Counted from the stretch's first letter, positions 23,385 to 31,423 are shown. The stretch is 64,000 bases of DNA from Sulfuritalea sp. (GCA_023700805.1 JAMPYF010000003.1:1-64000); one strand, 5' to 3'. Notes: generated by a model not told the origin, from the sequence alone. Made by a program: numbers and translations.

Positions 23385-24317
23385 GTGGAGTTGGTACAGA
23401 TTAGCGAAACCTTGCGCCAGGACGCTGTCACGCTGGTATTCGTGAACGTGTTTCTGCAACAGATCGGGCTTCCGGTGCCGGCGGTGCCGACCTTGCTGCT
23501 GGCCGGCAGCCTGATGGCGACGCCGGGCGAACTGGGCAAGGTGCTGGCTGCTGCCGTCCTCGCTTCGGTAATTGCCGACTGGGTCTGGTATTGGTCGGGC
23601 AAACTCTTTGGCTACCGCGTGTTGTCGGGCTTGTGCAAACTCTCCATCAACCCCGCCTCCTGCGTTAGCCAAACCGAGGCGCGCTTCATTCGCTGGGGCA
23701 TGTCATCCCTAGTCGTGGCCAAGTTCATTCCCGGCTTCTCGACGGTGGCGCCACCGATTGCTGGCGCGTTGCGCATGAACCAGCCCGGATTTCTTCTCGC
23801 CGCCGGAACCGGCGCCGGCTTGTGGGCCGGGCTGGCCCTGGGGGCAGGCTGGCTGCTGAAGGATACGGTCCAAGCTGCCATCGCTATCCTGGAAGATCAG
23901 GCTGGCAACGCCGTGTTGCTTGCGCTGGCGGTGCTCTGCGTCTGGCTGGGATGGAAGTTGTGGCAGAAGTATCGGTTCAGGAAATTCTGCGCCGTTCCGC
24001 ACATTACCCCAGGCGAGTTGGTCGAGGCAATGCAGGCCGAGCACCCGCCGCTCGTGCTTGATCTGCGCGGCGCCACGATGGTTGCACAGACCGGTCCAAT
24101 TCCCGGCACCAAGGTCGCCGAACATGATTTTCTGCGCGAGGCTGTCGGCGATTGGCCGAAATCCCGACCCATCGTCACGCTGTGCGCTTGCCCCGAGGAT
24201 GCCGGTGCTGTCCAGGCTGCCCGGCATTTGCTCAATGCCGGTTATCTTTCAGTGCGGCCCTTGCAAGGTGGGTACGATGCCTGGCTTGCCGCGACCGGGA
24301 AGCCGGCGAGTCAGTAA
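23385..24317 (+). CDS. DedA-family membrane protein fused to a rhodanese domain
   Basis: 310 residues from a GTG start with GGGAG 6 nt upstream. N-terminal DedA/VTT domain (about 1-205): FLQQIGLPVPAVPTLLLAGSL, a reentrant loop, and RWGMSSLVVAKFIPGFSTVAPPIAGAL. After a final helix and an Arg/Lys stretch comes a rhodanese domain (about 215-310) with VLDLRG and the active-site loop TLCACPEDAGA; the first or second Cys would carry the persulfide. DedA proteins help move lipids or maintain membrane potential. The fusion type is known in proteobacteria; the role of the sulfurtransferase half is not. Confidence 0.88.
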   Translation: MELVQISETLRQDAVTLVFVNVFLQQIGLPVPAVPTLLLAGSLMATPGELGKVLAAAVLASVIADWVWYWSGKLFGYRVLSGLCKLSINPASCVSQTEARFIRWGMSSLVVAKFIPGFSTVAPPIAGALRMNQPGFLLAAGTGAGLWAGLALGAGWLLKDTVQAAIAILEDQAGNAVLLALAVLCVWLGWKLWQKYRFRKFCAVPHITPGELVEAMQAEHPPLVLDLRGATMVAQTGPIPGTKVAEHDFLREAVGDWPKSRPIVTLCACPEDAGAVQAARHLLNAGYLSVRPLQGGYDAWLAATGKPASQ

Positions 24318-24432
24318 GCCGACCGGGGCAAAAAGGGCGCAACGAGTCGTTGGCCTGTAAGCGCAATCTACCGAAAGGCAATCCAGCCTAGCGCGGTTCA
24401 CCGTTCCGCCAGCGCCGACTTTCGGGCACGCC

Positions 24433-25332
24433 CTAGCTGAAGCGTCCCGCGTCGCCAAATTTCTCGCCGAGAAAGTCGAGCAGCGCCCGCACCTTGGCCG
24501 GGACATGTTTGCGCGTCGGATAGACGGCGTAGATTCCCAATTCGACGGCCCGATACTCGGGCATCAATTCGACCAGCGTACCCGCCGCCAGATCCGTATC
24601 GACTACAAACGAAGGTTGCAGGATCACCCCCTGGCCGGCCAGCGCCGCCGCCCGGCAGGTATCGCCGCTGTTGGAACTCAGGCAGGGCTGGGTGCGCACG
24701 CTGACCGCCCCGTCCGGCCCGTCGAAGCGCCATTCATCCTTGTCCGACCAGTAGCTGTAGGCCAGGATTTCATGGTCCGCCAGTTCGTGCGGATGACGCG
24801 GGGTACCGTGCGTGGCGAGGTAGTCCGGCGCGGCGCAGAGCACCATGCGGGTGATTGCCAGTCGGCGGCTTACCAGCGTCGAACTGCTCAGGCGGCCGAT
24901 CCGGATCGCCAGGTCGTAGCCTTCCTCGATCAGATCGACCACCCGGTCGGCCAGCGTGATGTCCAGCGTCACCCTGGGGTGGCGCCGACGAAACTCGCCC
25001 CACAGCGGCGCCAAGTGGCGCACGCCGAACGTCACCGGGGCGCTGATTCGCAACTGGCCACTGGCGGTACCGGTCTGGGTCGAAATCTCGTCCTCGGACT
25101 CGCTGACGCTGTCCAGGATGTCCTTGCTGCGAGCGTGAAAGATCTGCCCCGCCTCGGTCAACGATAGCCGGCGCGTCGTGCGCTGCAGGAGCCGCACGCC
25201 GAGTCGTGCTTCCAGCTCTCCCACATGGCGAGAGACCGCTGCCTTTGACACGCCAAGTACCTCGGCCGCACCGACGAAGCTGCCGGAACGCACGACCGCT
25301 ACCAGTACCTCGATTTGCAGGAGCTTGTTCAT
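24433..25332 (-). CDS. LysR-family transcriptional regulator
   Basis: 299 residues. N-terminal HTH (KLLQIEVLVAVVRSGSFVGAAEVLGVSKAAVSRHVGELE, here given in two parts around residues 3-40; then LLQRTTRRLSLTEAG) and a substrate-binding domain (about 90-290, VDLIEEGYDLAIRIG). It diverges from an NADPH:F420-reductase-like gene and doxX with a 153-bp intergenic region, so it likely controls them; the inducer is unknown but this LysR branch often regulates oxidoreductase genes. Confidence 0.92.
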   Translation of the reverse strand: MNKLLQIEVLVAVVRSGSFVGAAEVLGVSKAAVSRHVGELEARLGVRLLQRTTRRLSLTEAGQIFHARSKDILDSVSESEDEISTQTGTASGQLRISAPVTFGVRHLAPLWGEFRRRHPRVTLDITLADRVVDLIEEGYDLAIRIGRLSSSTLVSRRLAITRMVLCAAPDYLATHGTPRHPHELADHEILAYSYWSDKDEWRFDGPDGAVSVRTQPCLSSNSGDTCRAAALAGQGVILQPSFVVDTDLAAGTLVELMPEYRAVELGIYAVYPTRKHVPAKVRALLDFLGEKFGDAGRFS

Positions 25333-25485
25333 CGCACTCGATTGTCTCGCTTATCGGAACGATCCATGCCGCTGAGGCTAGTTTATCAATATTAATCGGT
25401 TCTATAAAGTTTCATCCATGCCAAGCGAACAGCAAGCAAGCGACGGCAAAACCTCACTTCTACCACCACTCAGAAAGGAATCATC

Positions 25486-26118
25486 ATGAAAGTTACCGTT
25501 ATCGGCGCCGGCAACATGGGCTCGGCCTTCGTCAAGCAACTCACCCGCGCCGGCCACCAAGTCAGCGTCACCGCACGCAATCTCGACAAGGCGCGGGCCG
25601 CTGCCGCCGCCCACCCCGGCGCTGTGGCAGTCAATGCGGACAACGCCGCCGCCAGCGCTGATGTGGTGGTCCTGGCCACCGGCTTCGACGACGCCATTGC
25701 CGCGTTGCGCTCGGTCGGCAATCTGCAGGGCAAGGTGGTGATCGACATCACCAACCCGCTGACTGCCGACTACATGGGCCTCACGCTCGGCCACAGTACG
25801 TCGGCCAGCGAGGAAATCGCCAAGGCAGTACCGGACGCCGAAGTGGTCAAGGCGTTCAATACCGTTTTCGCGTCGGTGCTGGCCGAGGGGGCCGATTTCG
25901 GCGGTGGCCGCAAGGTCAGCGTGTTTCTGGCCACCGACAGTCCGGCGGCCAAGGAAGCGGCGCGCCAGTTGGCCGACAGCATGGGCTTCGAGACCATCGA
26001 TGCCGGCGGCCTCAAGAACGCGCGTTACCTCGAACCGCTGGCTGGGCTGAACATCTACCTCGGCTACGGCGCCGGACTCGGTACCAGCATCGCGCCGACA
26101 TTTATCCGCAAGAGTTGA
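25486..26118 (+). CDS. NAD(P)-binding protein of the NADPH:F420 oxidoreductase-like family
   Basis: 210 residues. Rossmann start KVTVIGAGNMGSAFVKQL with GxGxxG, the segment VVIDITNPLTADYMG, and VVKAFNTVFASVL are typical of the NADPH-dependent F420 reductase/6-phosphogluconate-dehydrogenase-like family (COG2085). In non-methanogens the cofactor is usually not F420; the substrate is unknown. AAGGA lies upstream of the ATG. Likely operon with doxX 33 bp downstream, under the divergent LysR. Confidence 0.88.
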   Translation: MKVTVIGAGNMGSAFVKQLTRAGHQVSVTARNLDKARAAAAAHPGAVAVNADNAAASADVVVLATGFDDAIAALRSVGNLQGKVVIDITNPLTADYMGLTLGHSTSASEEIAKAVPDAEVVKAFNTVFASVLAEGADFGGGRKVSVFLATDSPAAKEAARQLADSMGFETIDAGGLKNARYLEPLAGLNIYLGYGAGLGTSIAPTFIRKS

Positions 26119-26151
26119 GACTTTTTTTGAACTGAACCCAGGAGCCAGACC

Positions 26152-26604
26152 ATGAAAACCACAATCATCAAGCACCTCGTTGCCACTACCGCCGGCCTGT
26201 CACCGCTCGCCCTGCGCATCCCGGTCGGCATCATCTTCACCGCGCATGGCGCGCAGAAATTGTTCGGCTGGTTCGGCGGCTACGGCCTCGAAGGCACCGG
26301 CAAATGGATGGCCTCGATCGGTATCGAGCCGGGTATGTTGATGGCCGCGCTGGCCGGCGGCGCCGAGTTCTTCGGCGGTCTGGCCTTGCTCCTGGGTCTC
26401 CTGGTTCGCCCCGCCGCGGCCGTGCTGGGCTTCACCATGCTGGTCGCCATCTTCAGCGTGCATATCGGCAACGGCCTGTTCATGAGCAACAACGGCATCG
26501 AGTTCGGCCTTGCCTTGCTGACGGTCACCGTATCCCTGCTGGTCAGCGGCGCTGGGCGGATTTCGGTCGATGCCGTGCTGGCCGAGCGACTTGAACAGCG
26601 GTAG
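26152..26604 (+). CDS. DoxX family membrane protein
   Basis: 150 residues, four helices. LALRIPVGIIFTAHGAQKLFGWFGGYGLEGTGKWM and AGGAEFFGGLALLLGLLVRPAAAVLG are the DoxX signature. The family includes quinol oxidase subunits and many redox-stress membrane proteins. A ribosome site CAGGAG precedes the ATG. Co-transcribed with the NAD(P)-binding protein. Confidence 0.9.
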   Translation: MKTTIIKHLVATTAGLSPLALRIPVGIIFTAHGAQKLFGWFGGYGLEGTGKWMASIGIEPGMLMAALAGGAEFFGGLALLLGLLVRPAAAVLGFTMLVAIFSVHIGNGLFMSNNGIEFGLALLTVTVSLLVSGAGRISVDAVLAERLEQR

Positions 26605-26618
26605 TCGTCGACATGGGG

Positions 26619-26660
26619 TTCGGGTTCAGGTGCGACGCCCGTGTCGCACCTGAACCCGAA
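26619..26660. repeat. Perfect 18-bp inverted repeat after doxX
   Basis: Left arm TTCGGGTTCAGGTGCGAC at 26619-26636, 6-nt loop, exact complement at 26643-26660. No T-tract follows on either strand, so it is not a classical intrinsic terminator. It lies 14 bp after the doxX stop and near the presumed left side of the integrated element. Function unknown; a transcript-end structure is the simplest reading. Confidence 0.75.
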
Positions 26661-26848
26661 ACGCATGAATTTCCCACGTAGCTGTAAAAACGGAATGGCG
26701 GCAATACGCATTGTTGCTGTCGCTCAAACAGCAGTCGTCCAATGACCGTTCAGGCCGAGCTGCTGACGCCCATTCACCCAACACGTAAGACCGTTACCGC
26801 TACAAAACAGTCTTGGCGTCTTGGTGAGTCGACGACCTCCTTGGTCCA

Positions 26849-27349
26849 TCAACATCCTGCACCATCAAGCAATTTCCTCACAATGGCGGTGGCAACCAGC
26901 GGAGTAGCAAGCCCCAGCACCGGATCACACCAGAACACCCTGCGCGCAAGCTCAGGCGTAGGGATTTGCGGACCCCAGACGATGCCAGGCTGATCATCCA
27001 ACATCACCCATTCGCTTACCCCGAGTTGTTCCGCCACTTTCAGGCATTCCTGAAACCGGTTCGCGGGCATGGAGCCCACGGGTTCAATACTGGCGGTAAC
27101 GCCAATGACCCGGTGTCTCCAGTCTCCAAAGAAGCCCTGAAGCTCTGGCAAGCTGTGTCTGTCTCGCCAGCTAGACGAAATGATCACGGAGACGTCCGGG
27201 CATTGATCAAGAATCTGGCCAAGCAATGGCAGGTGTTCGAACAATCGGTCGCCGGTGTATTCAATTCCGGTGCTCGTATGGTTGGCCTGCACGCGGTCGA
27301 CGCTATGCATCACCCCATCAATGTCTAGGAAGATCAGTTTAATGCTCAC
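26849..27349 (-). CDS. HAD-domain protein resembling HAD_SAK_2 (Swiss Army Knife RNA-repair type)
   Basis: 166 residues read from a GTG with GGGGAG 5 nt upstream. HAD motif I is IFLDIDGVMHS (nucleophile Asp9, Asp11), motif II is VIISSSWRD, and a late motif is WVMLDDQPG. This D-x-D-G-V, SSSWR, LDD combination fits the HAD_SAK_2 family, described from RNA-repair polyproteins and phage or conflict contexts. Its start overlaps the upstream gene by 4 bp (GTGA), so the two are coupled. Hydrolase activity is likely; RNA repair is inference. Confidence 0.65.
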   Translation of the reverse strand: MSIKLIFLDIDGVMHSVDRVQANHTSTGIEYTGDRLFEHLPLLGQILDQCPDVSVIISSSWRDRHSLPELQGFFGDWRHRVIGVTASIEPVGSMPANRFQECLKVAEQLGVSEWVMLDDQPGIVWGPQIPTPELARRVFWCDPVLGLATPLVATAIVRKLLDGAGC

Positions 27350-27666
27350 TGTTGCTCCCCTACCGATTGCGCGACAATCTTCCCGGCATTGTTCACTTCC
27401 GGCCCCCACCCCAGTCTCGTCAGCGCCGCCGCAACACACCGCATCGCCGCTTCCCTGGTGCTCTCGCGAGAAATCCTGAACTCATCCTCGTCCAGCAACT
27501 GCCGGCCCGGCTTGCGCAGGGTGATATCGCCATCATCGACAACGTACAAACCGCGGCCATCGGGCTTCGTAATCAGCCGCGCGTAAACTCCTTTGCCATC
27601 CAGCCCCTTGAACTGGAGGCGCCATCCCTGGTCTTCGAGTTCGATCTCGTCAATTCGGAACGTCAT
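27346..27666 (-). CDS. Hypothetical protein, 106 aa
   Basis: The start at 27666 (MTFRIDEIELEDQGWRLQF) is chosen over an adjacent ATG at 27669 because AAGGA is then 6 nt away. The protein looks beta-rich in the first 70 residues (GVYARLITKPDGRGLYVVDDGDITL) and helical at the end. Its last 4 bp overlap the GTG of the HAD gene. No family is recognised. Position in the integrase region suggests element cargo. Confidence 0.6.
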   Translation of the reverse strand: MTFRIDEIELEDQGWRLQFKGLDGKGVYARLITKPDGRGLYVVDDGDITLRKPGRQLLDEDEFRISRESTREAAMRCVAAALTRLGWGPEVNNAGKIVAQSVGEQQ

Positions 27667-27771
27667 CATGTTTCCTTTTTCACAATGGTGTGCTTCGTTG
27701 TTGAGCGAAGCTGGCCGACGGGCGACCTCCACGGAGAGGGCCGGCTAAAACGTCGGAAAGATCGGCCACGA

Positions 27772-28275
27772 TCAGTACTCCACCTTCGGGTCCCCGACCG
27801 CATCCGGCGCCTGCCGGCTGGAAAGCAGCACAGCCGCCACCCGTTCCTGATAGCTGACGTAGTGTGCCAAGCCGCTTTTCGTCACGATCCCCTGCTTCCG
27901 CTTCGGACCCCAGGAGATCATCAGATGCGGGACCGGAGGCAATGAGCAGTCGCAAGGGGCAACGCGTGCGCCGCTACCCCACTCGACCAGGGTGCCGTCG
28001 AGCAGCCGATGAATCTGCGGTAACTGGCTCAAGCGATCCAGCGCGGTTTGCTGCTCGTCCGCGGTAGCGTAGTCGACCGGGTCGATGCCGGGATAGACGG
28101 CATCCGTCGCCGCCGAGGTGATGACAATCTTCCCAAACACGGGCGACTTCCCGGCCCGCAGCCGTCTGCGCGTCAGCAGCAGTACCGACAGGACGAGCAA
28201 TATATAGACAAGCAGAATGCCCGTGATGACCACGAAGAGATTCCAGAGGGAAGGGTTCGCATTGACGAGACTCAT
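27772..28275 (-). CDS. Single-pass membrane protein of unknown function
   Basis: 167 residues. One strong membrane helix at about 12-35 (FVVITGILLVYILLVLSVLLL) followed by TRRRLR, so the C-terminal domain should be cytoplasmic. That domain has ALDRLSQLPQIHRLLDG and two nearby Cys (APCDC); no family is recognised. Its ATG overlaps the stop of the upstream gene by 4 bp, so it is coupled to the degenerate HD protein. Confidence 0.6.
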   Translation of the reverse strand: MSLVNANPSLWNLFVVITGILLVYILLVLSVLLLTRRRLRAGKSPVFGKIVITSAATDAVYPGIDPVDYATADEQQTALDRLSQLPQIHRLLDGTLVEWGSGARVAPCDCSLPPVPHLMISWGPKRKQGIVTKSGLAHYVSYQERVAAVLLSSRQAPDAVGDPKVEY

Positions 28276-29159
28276 GCACCGAACTCCTCTTGTTCACACC
28301 CTCGGGGTCGAACGACCCGCAAGCGCTGTCGTGGCTTTGCCGGCGCCTGCCTCTGTACGCGGATCAGCGACACCGCAATCGCCAGCGCAACCAGGTCCTT
28401 GACTCCGGTGCATCCGACGCCCAGGACCTGCCGCAGCCAGTCCCCTTCCGTCGGCCGCGTTTGCTCCAGACCCGCCAGGGCCGGCTCGCACCGCTTCAGT
28501 CTCAGGGCCGCCTTGGGTTTTTCCAGCGCTTGCTCTTCCCTCACGTAGTACTCGTCGCAAAGACTCAACTCACCCATTGGATTAAGAAGGCAGGCCAGGG
28601 TCGCGGTCTCTTTCTCCGCTCGATGGAAGTTGTACATTTCCTCCTCGATGAGGTTGGCCGCATCAACCGTGCGTTCGAACAGGACGTCCGGCCGGCCAAT
28701 CAGGTTCAGCATCAGCCGATCATCGACCAGGACGCAGTCGAGCGCCTGCCGCAGCGCGTCATAGCGAATGCCGTGAACGAGTTCCGCCAGCCGGTCCAGT
28801 ACCTCCGGGGACTGCGCCAAGGGTCGCGGCAGTCGATCGAGCGCGCAAGCGGGGTCGGCCACGACGTCCATGAAATCGAACTCGAGCAGGTCAGCCACCA
28901 GCCTGTCCCTGAAGAGTCGCGTCCGGAAGGCGACATGGACCAGGGCATCAAGGTCCGGCCGATAGACGATGTCACCCCCGTCGCACGGCCGGTAGGTATC
29001 GATCACACCGCTGCGGTCGGCGACGCGCACGTGCCAGACTTCGAAGCCGTCGGCATTGCAACGACGCGCAAGGGACTGGAAGCGGTAGCAGCCCTCGACT
29101 CTCTCGTCGGGGCCCAGGCGGGCGATCAGGGAATGGCTGGATTTCTCAGGGAGTTTCAT
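28272..29159 (-). CDS. Element-borne protein, OB-fold-like plus degenerate HD-like domain
   Basis: 295 residues; start at 29159 has AAAGGA 6 nt upstream. Residues 18-60 (ERVEGCYRFQSLARRC, then EVWHVRVADRSGVIDTYR) resemble the OB-fold of YhaM-type exonucleases (family pattern E.v.g.f.v...r....G....L.v.D.sG.I). Residues 160-200 (LFERTVDAANLIEEE, then ETATLACLLNPMGEL) align by pattern with the HD domain (LEHTlsVa.la, then aaLLHDIGkl), with the metal-binding His-Asp replaced by Asn193-Pro194 and the earlier His by Arg. If so it is a dead HD protein. Alternative: an unrelated helical protein. Integrase is 10 bp upstream on the same strand. Confidence 0.5.
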   Translation of the reverse strand: MKLPEKSSHSLIARLGPDERVEGCYRFQSLARRCNADGFEVWHVRVADRSGVIDTYRPCDGGDIVYRPDLDALVHVAFRTRLFRDRLVADLLEFDFMDVVADPACALDRLPRPLAQSPEVLDRLAELVHGIRYDALRQALDCVLVDDRLMLNLIGRPDVLFERTVDAANLIEEEMYNFHRAEKETATLACLLNPMGELSLCDEYYVREEQALEKPKAALRLKRCEPALAGLEQTRPTEGDWLRQVLGVGCTGVKDLVALAIAVSLIRVQRQAPAKPRQRLRVVRPRGCEQEEFGA

Positions 29160-29169
29160 CAGGGTTCCT

Positions 29170-30453
29170 TTAGATGTTCGGGGTAGCGGCGGCCGAGGTC
29201 GGCGGCTCAGCAACGGGAGGCGTAGCGACGGTGCCGCTCTGTAGCAGCAGGCGCTCGAAGGCCGATCCGTCCTGACGGGTGAGGTTGGGCACGAAGCGCG
29301 CATAGACCTTGAACAGCATCTCGGTCGAGGCATGCCCCATCTGGCGCGCAATCCACTGCGGGTTCTCGCCGGAGCCAAGCCACAGGGTGGCGGCGGTATG
29401 GCGGGTCTGATAGGGACGGCGCAATGTCAGGCCCATATGACGCAGCAAGGGATACCAGACGCGCTTGGTGACATTGACGTGGTCGAGCGGTTTGCCTTCG
29501 CGATTGCAGAAGACGAAGAGGCTAAGCTTGCGGGTGGCCTTCTCTTGGCGCAGCAGGGCCTGATAAACCGCCTCGCCCATCTGGATATCGCGCTGGCTGC
29601 CATCGGTCTTGGTGGTGTCCTCCTCGCCATCGACGATGGTTTCCCGCACCAGGATCAGGCGGCGTTCCAGATCGATGTATTTCCACTTCAGTCCATCAAT
29701 CTCGCCGGTGCGCATGCCGGTGAAGAAGCGCACGGTGTAGTAGTCGCGAAAGTCGTCGCGGACGGTGGAGAGGATCTGCTGTACCTCGCCGAGGCTGAAG
29801 GGCGTGATGTCGGAACGCGGGACCTTGAGCGGCTTGATGTTGCGAAAGGCCGTGGTAAATTCGTAGCGGTCGGCGGCTTCGTTAAGGATTTGGCGCAGCG
29901 GCGCCATTACGGCGTTGATGCGTTTGGCAGACAGGGTTTCAGCCTTTCGCCCGCGTACTTTGGCGAGTTGAGAGCGAAAGGCCAGGATGTCAGCTTTAGT
30001 GATGTCGCCGACCCCCTTCTCCCCGAACATCGGGCGCAGGTGACCATCGAGAATGTCCATCACGGTGCGGCGGTGACTGCGCCGCCAGGCGACTTCGTTT
30101 TCGGCGACCCAGGTGTCGGCGAAGGCGTTGAAGGTGGGAAGGGTCGCCGCCTCTACAGTGACACTAGCCGCCGCGGGTGTCTGCCGGGCAAAGGGACCAC
30201 CGCTCAACGCCGCGGCGATTGGACTAGCCGTTTGGGTCGCAAAATGAACAGCTAGTTTGCTGCCGGGAAAATATCTGGCGTAGTCGAAGGTGCCGGCCTT
30301 GATATCGGCCTCGATCTGGCACGCCAGTTTCTCCAGTTTCTTGACGTTTCCCGGGTTGTCCGGCAATGCCGTGTATTCGCGGCAGCGCTTCCCTCTAAGA
30401 CGAAAATCTATGAACAAGTTCCCAGTGGCAGCGAGCTTGCGTACTTTAGCCAT
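29170..30453 (-). CDS. int: Tyrosine-type site-specific integrase
   Basis: 427 residues. N-terminal arm-binding domain of the DUF3596 type (AATGNLFIDFRLRGKRCREYTAL), a core-binding helical domain (about 110-210), and a catalytic domain with Arg in FFTGMRTGEIDGLKW, His-x-x-Arg region as QTRHTAATLW, His in QMGHAS and nucleophile Tyr in KVYARFVP. Start at 30453 follows GGAGG by 8 nt; it overlaps the HTH gene upstream by 8 bp. It most likely integrates the element at the adjacent tRNA-fMet gene, with the phased TGGGCCAA repeats as arm sites. Confidence 0.93.
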   Translation of the reverse strand: MAKVRKLAATGNLFIDFRLRGKRCREYTALPDNPGNVKKLEKLACQIEADIKAGTFDYARYFPGSKLAVHFATQTASPIAAALSGGPFARQTPAAASVTVEAATLPTFNAFADTWVAENEVAWRRSHRRTVMDILDGHLRPMFGEKGVGDITKADILAFRSQLAKVRGRKAETLSAKRINAVMAPLRQILNEAADRYEFTTAFRNIKPLKVPRSDITPFSLGEVQQILSTVRDDFRDYYTVRFFTGMRTGEIDGLKWKYIDLERRLILVRETIVDGEEDTTKTDGSQRDIQMGEAVYQALLRQEKATRKLSLFVFCNREGKPLDHVNVTKRVWYPLLRHMGLTLRRPYQTRHTAATLWLGSGENPQWIARQMGHASTEMLFKVYARFVPNLTRQDGSAFERLLLQSGTVATPPVAEPPTSAAATPNI

Positions 30454-30682
30454 GGCAGACGCCTCCATTGGCCATCGGAATTCCATACGAGCCGCCAGAG
30501 GCCATGCCCATGTCGGCCTCAATCTGTTCCCAGATGAACAGAATCTTGCGGCCGCCGAACGGACGGATGTAATGCTTGCCCTCGAGGAGCACGCTGTCCT
30601 TCAGTCGCTCCCGAATGGTGCGTACGTCGTACTTCAAACGCTGCGACAGTTCTTCAGTGGTTAGGTACTCTTTTGTTGCCAT
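30446..30682 (-). CDS. Excisionase/AlpA-like helix-turn-helix protein
   Basis: 78 residues. MATKEYLTTEELSQRLKYD then VRTIRERLKDSVLLEGKHYIRPFGGRKILF has the layout of MerR-like HTH proteins that act as excisionases: helix-turn-helix then a wing, with the hydrophobic 'GRKILF' strand. AAGGAGA lies 7 nt before the ATG. It overlaps the integrase start by 8 bp, so both are made from one transcript. A role in excision or integrase control is inferred. Confidence 0.75.
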   Translation of the reverse strand: MATKEYLTTEELSQRLKYDVRTIRERLKDSVLLEGKHYIRPFGGRKILFIWEQIEADMGMASGGSYGIPMANGGVCHG

Positions 30683-30836
30683 TTGACTTCTCCTTGGTTG
30701 ATGTCTATCAGCTAGACAAGATACAAGCTACAGGAGAAATCCGAGTGCGCAAGCACCTTTTTAGACATTTATTTTGCGTCGCGGCTAGACGCCCGCATAT
30801 ACTGATCAGATTGCTCGCGATGGGAGGAACCAACAT

Positions 30837-31028
30837 ATGGACCGCATGCAGGTAAATGTGAGACTGACCCCCGAATTGATCGAGGCTATCGATCAACGAA
30901 GGATTGCGATGCAGCCTTCGCTTGGCCGCATCCCGAATCGATCTGAGGTGATCCGCGAGATACTCGAGGCCAACTTACCGGCGGCTAACAAGGGATCTGG
31001 ACCTGGAAAGCGCGCCAAGAAGGCGTGA
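30837..31028 (+). CDS. Ribbon-helix-helix DNA-binding protein
   Basis: 63 residues. MQVNVRLTPELIEAIDQRR then IPNRSEVIREILEANL is the CopG/Arc-type ribbon-helix-helix: a beta strand (VNVRLT), helix A and helix B with RSEVIREIL. GGGAGG lies 8 nt upstream. It diverges from the excisionase-integrase pair with a 154-bp intergenic region and is a natural candidate for its repressor. Confidence 0.8.
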   Translation: MDRMQVNVRLTPELIEAIDQRRIAMQPSLGRIPNRSEVIREILEANLPAANKGSGPGKRAKKA

Positions 31029-31111
31029 AACTACCGCGTACGTATGCCGTACCGGTCGAAAGGAGTCCTTTTTCGTCGAAAGACCCCTATGCAATGGCCA
31101 ATTTCCTGGCA

Positions 31112-31127
31112 TTGGCCCATGGGCCAG
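31112..31127. repeat. Inverted pair of the TGGGCCAA motif
   Basis: TTGGCCCA at 31112-31119 directly followed by TGGGCCAG at 31120-31127, forming a head-to-head pair of the motif repeated at 31177-31217. It probably belongs to the same protein-binding array. Confidence 0.55.
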
Positions 31128-31176
31128 ATGCCCGAAGGTCAAATGGGCAGATTGAGGATTTTGCGGATCGAATATG

Positions 31177-31217
31177 TGGGCCAACGATGGGCCAAGAATG
31201 GGCCAACAGTGGGCCAA
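31177..31217 (+). repeat. Four direct repeats of TGGGCCAA at 11-bp spacing
   Basis: TGGGCCAA begins at 31177, 31188, 31199 and 31210, an exact 11-bp period with variable 3-bp spacers (CGA, GAA, CAG, CGA). Phasing at one helical turn places all copies on one face of the DNA. Located 69 bp from the tRNA-fMet 3' end, they fit arm-type integrase or excisionase binding sites. Operator use by the ribbon-helix-helix protein is the alternative. Confidence 0.8.
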
Positions 31218-31239
31218 CGACTTCCGAGTCCGGAAAAGC

Positions 31240-31275
31240 AATAAGGCCAACCACATGTAATTGATTGGCCTTATT
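31240..31275 (-). terminator. Bidirectional hairpin terminator downstream of tRNA-fMet
   Basis: AATAAGGCCAA at 31240-31250 pairs perfectly with TTGGCCTTATT at 31265-31275 (11-bp stem, 14-nt loop). Reading from the tRNA, the stem is followed by GCTTTTCC; reading the other way it is followed by a run with TTTTT. It should stop the tRNA transcript and any read-through from the element. Confidence 0.75.
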
Positions 31276-31285
31276 AACTTTTTGT

Positions 31286-31362
<77 letters not shown>

Positions 31363-31423
31363 TCAGAGAAAGGCGATTATAGATGGATTTGCGGCGGTGC
31401 GCAACGCATTTGCCGAAAGAAGA

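Larger units (their letters stand above)
26849..31285. mobile_element. Candidate small integrated element abutting tRNA-fMet
   Basis: The tRNA-fMet gene reads toward this region, and its 3' end at 31286 is adjacent to phased direct repeats, a ribbon-helix-helix gene, an excisionase-like HTH gene, a tyrosine integrase and four genes of unknown or unusual type. This is the standard layout of a tRNA-targeted element. The left limit is a guess: no second copy of the tRNA 3' end was found by eye, so the element may be larger, or its left end eroded. No capsid, conjugation or replication gene is visible. Confidence 0.45.

Noticed and set aside
26605-26848. Search for a second copy of the tRNA-fMet 3' end as left attachment site
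   Set aside because: No convincing match could be seen by eye here or elsewhere to the left; the boundary is left undefined.
28272-29159. Considered calling this gene an active YhaM-type exonuclease
   Set aside because: The His-Asp metal pair is absent at the aligned position, and the similarity is by pattern only.
31177-31217. Phased repeats considered as a CRISPR array
   Set aside because: Repeat unit is only 8 bp with 3-bp spacers; no cas genes are in the window.
31025-31264. 79-codon GTG frame overlapping the ribbon-helix-helix stop
   Set aside because: It runs through the phased TGGGCCAA repeats and the terminator, so it is best explained as non-coding DNA.
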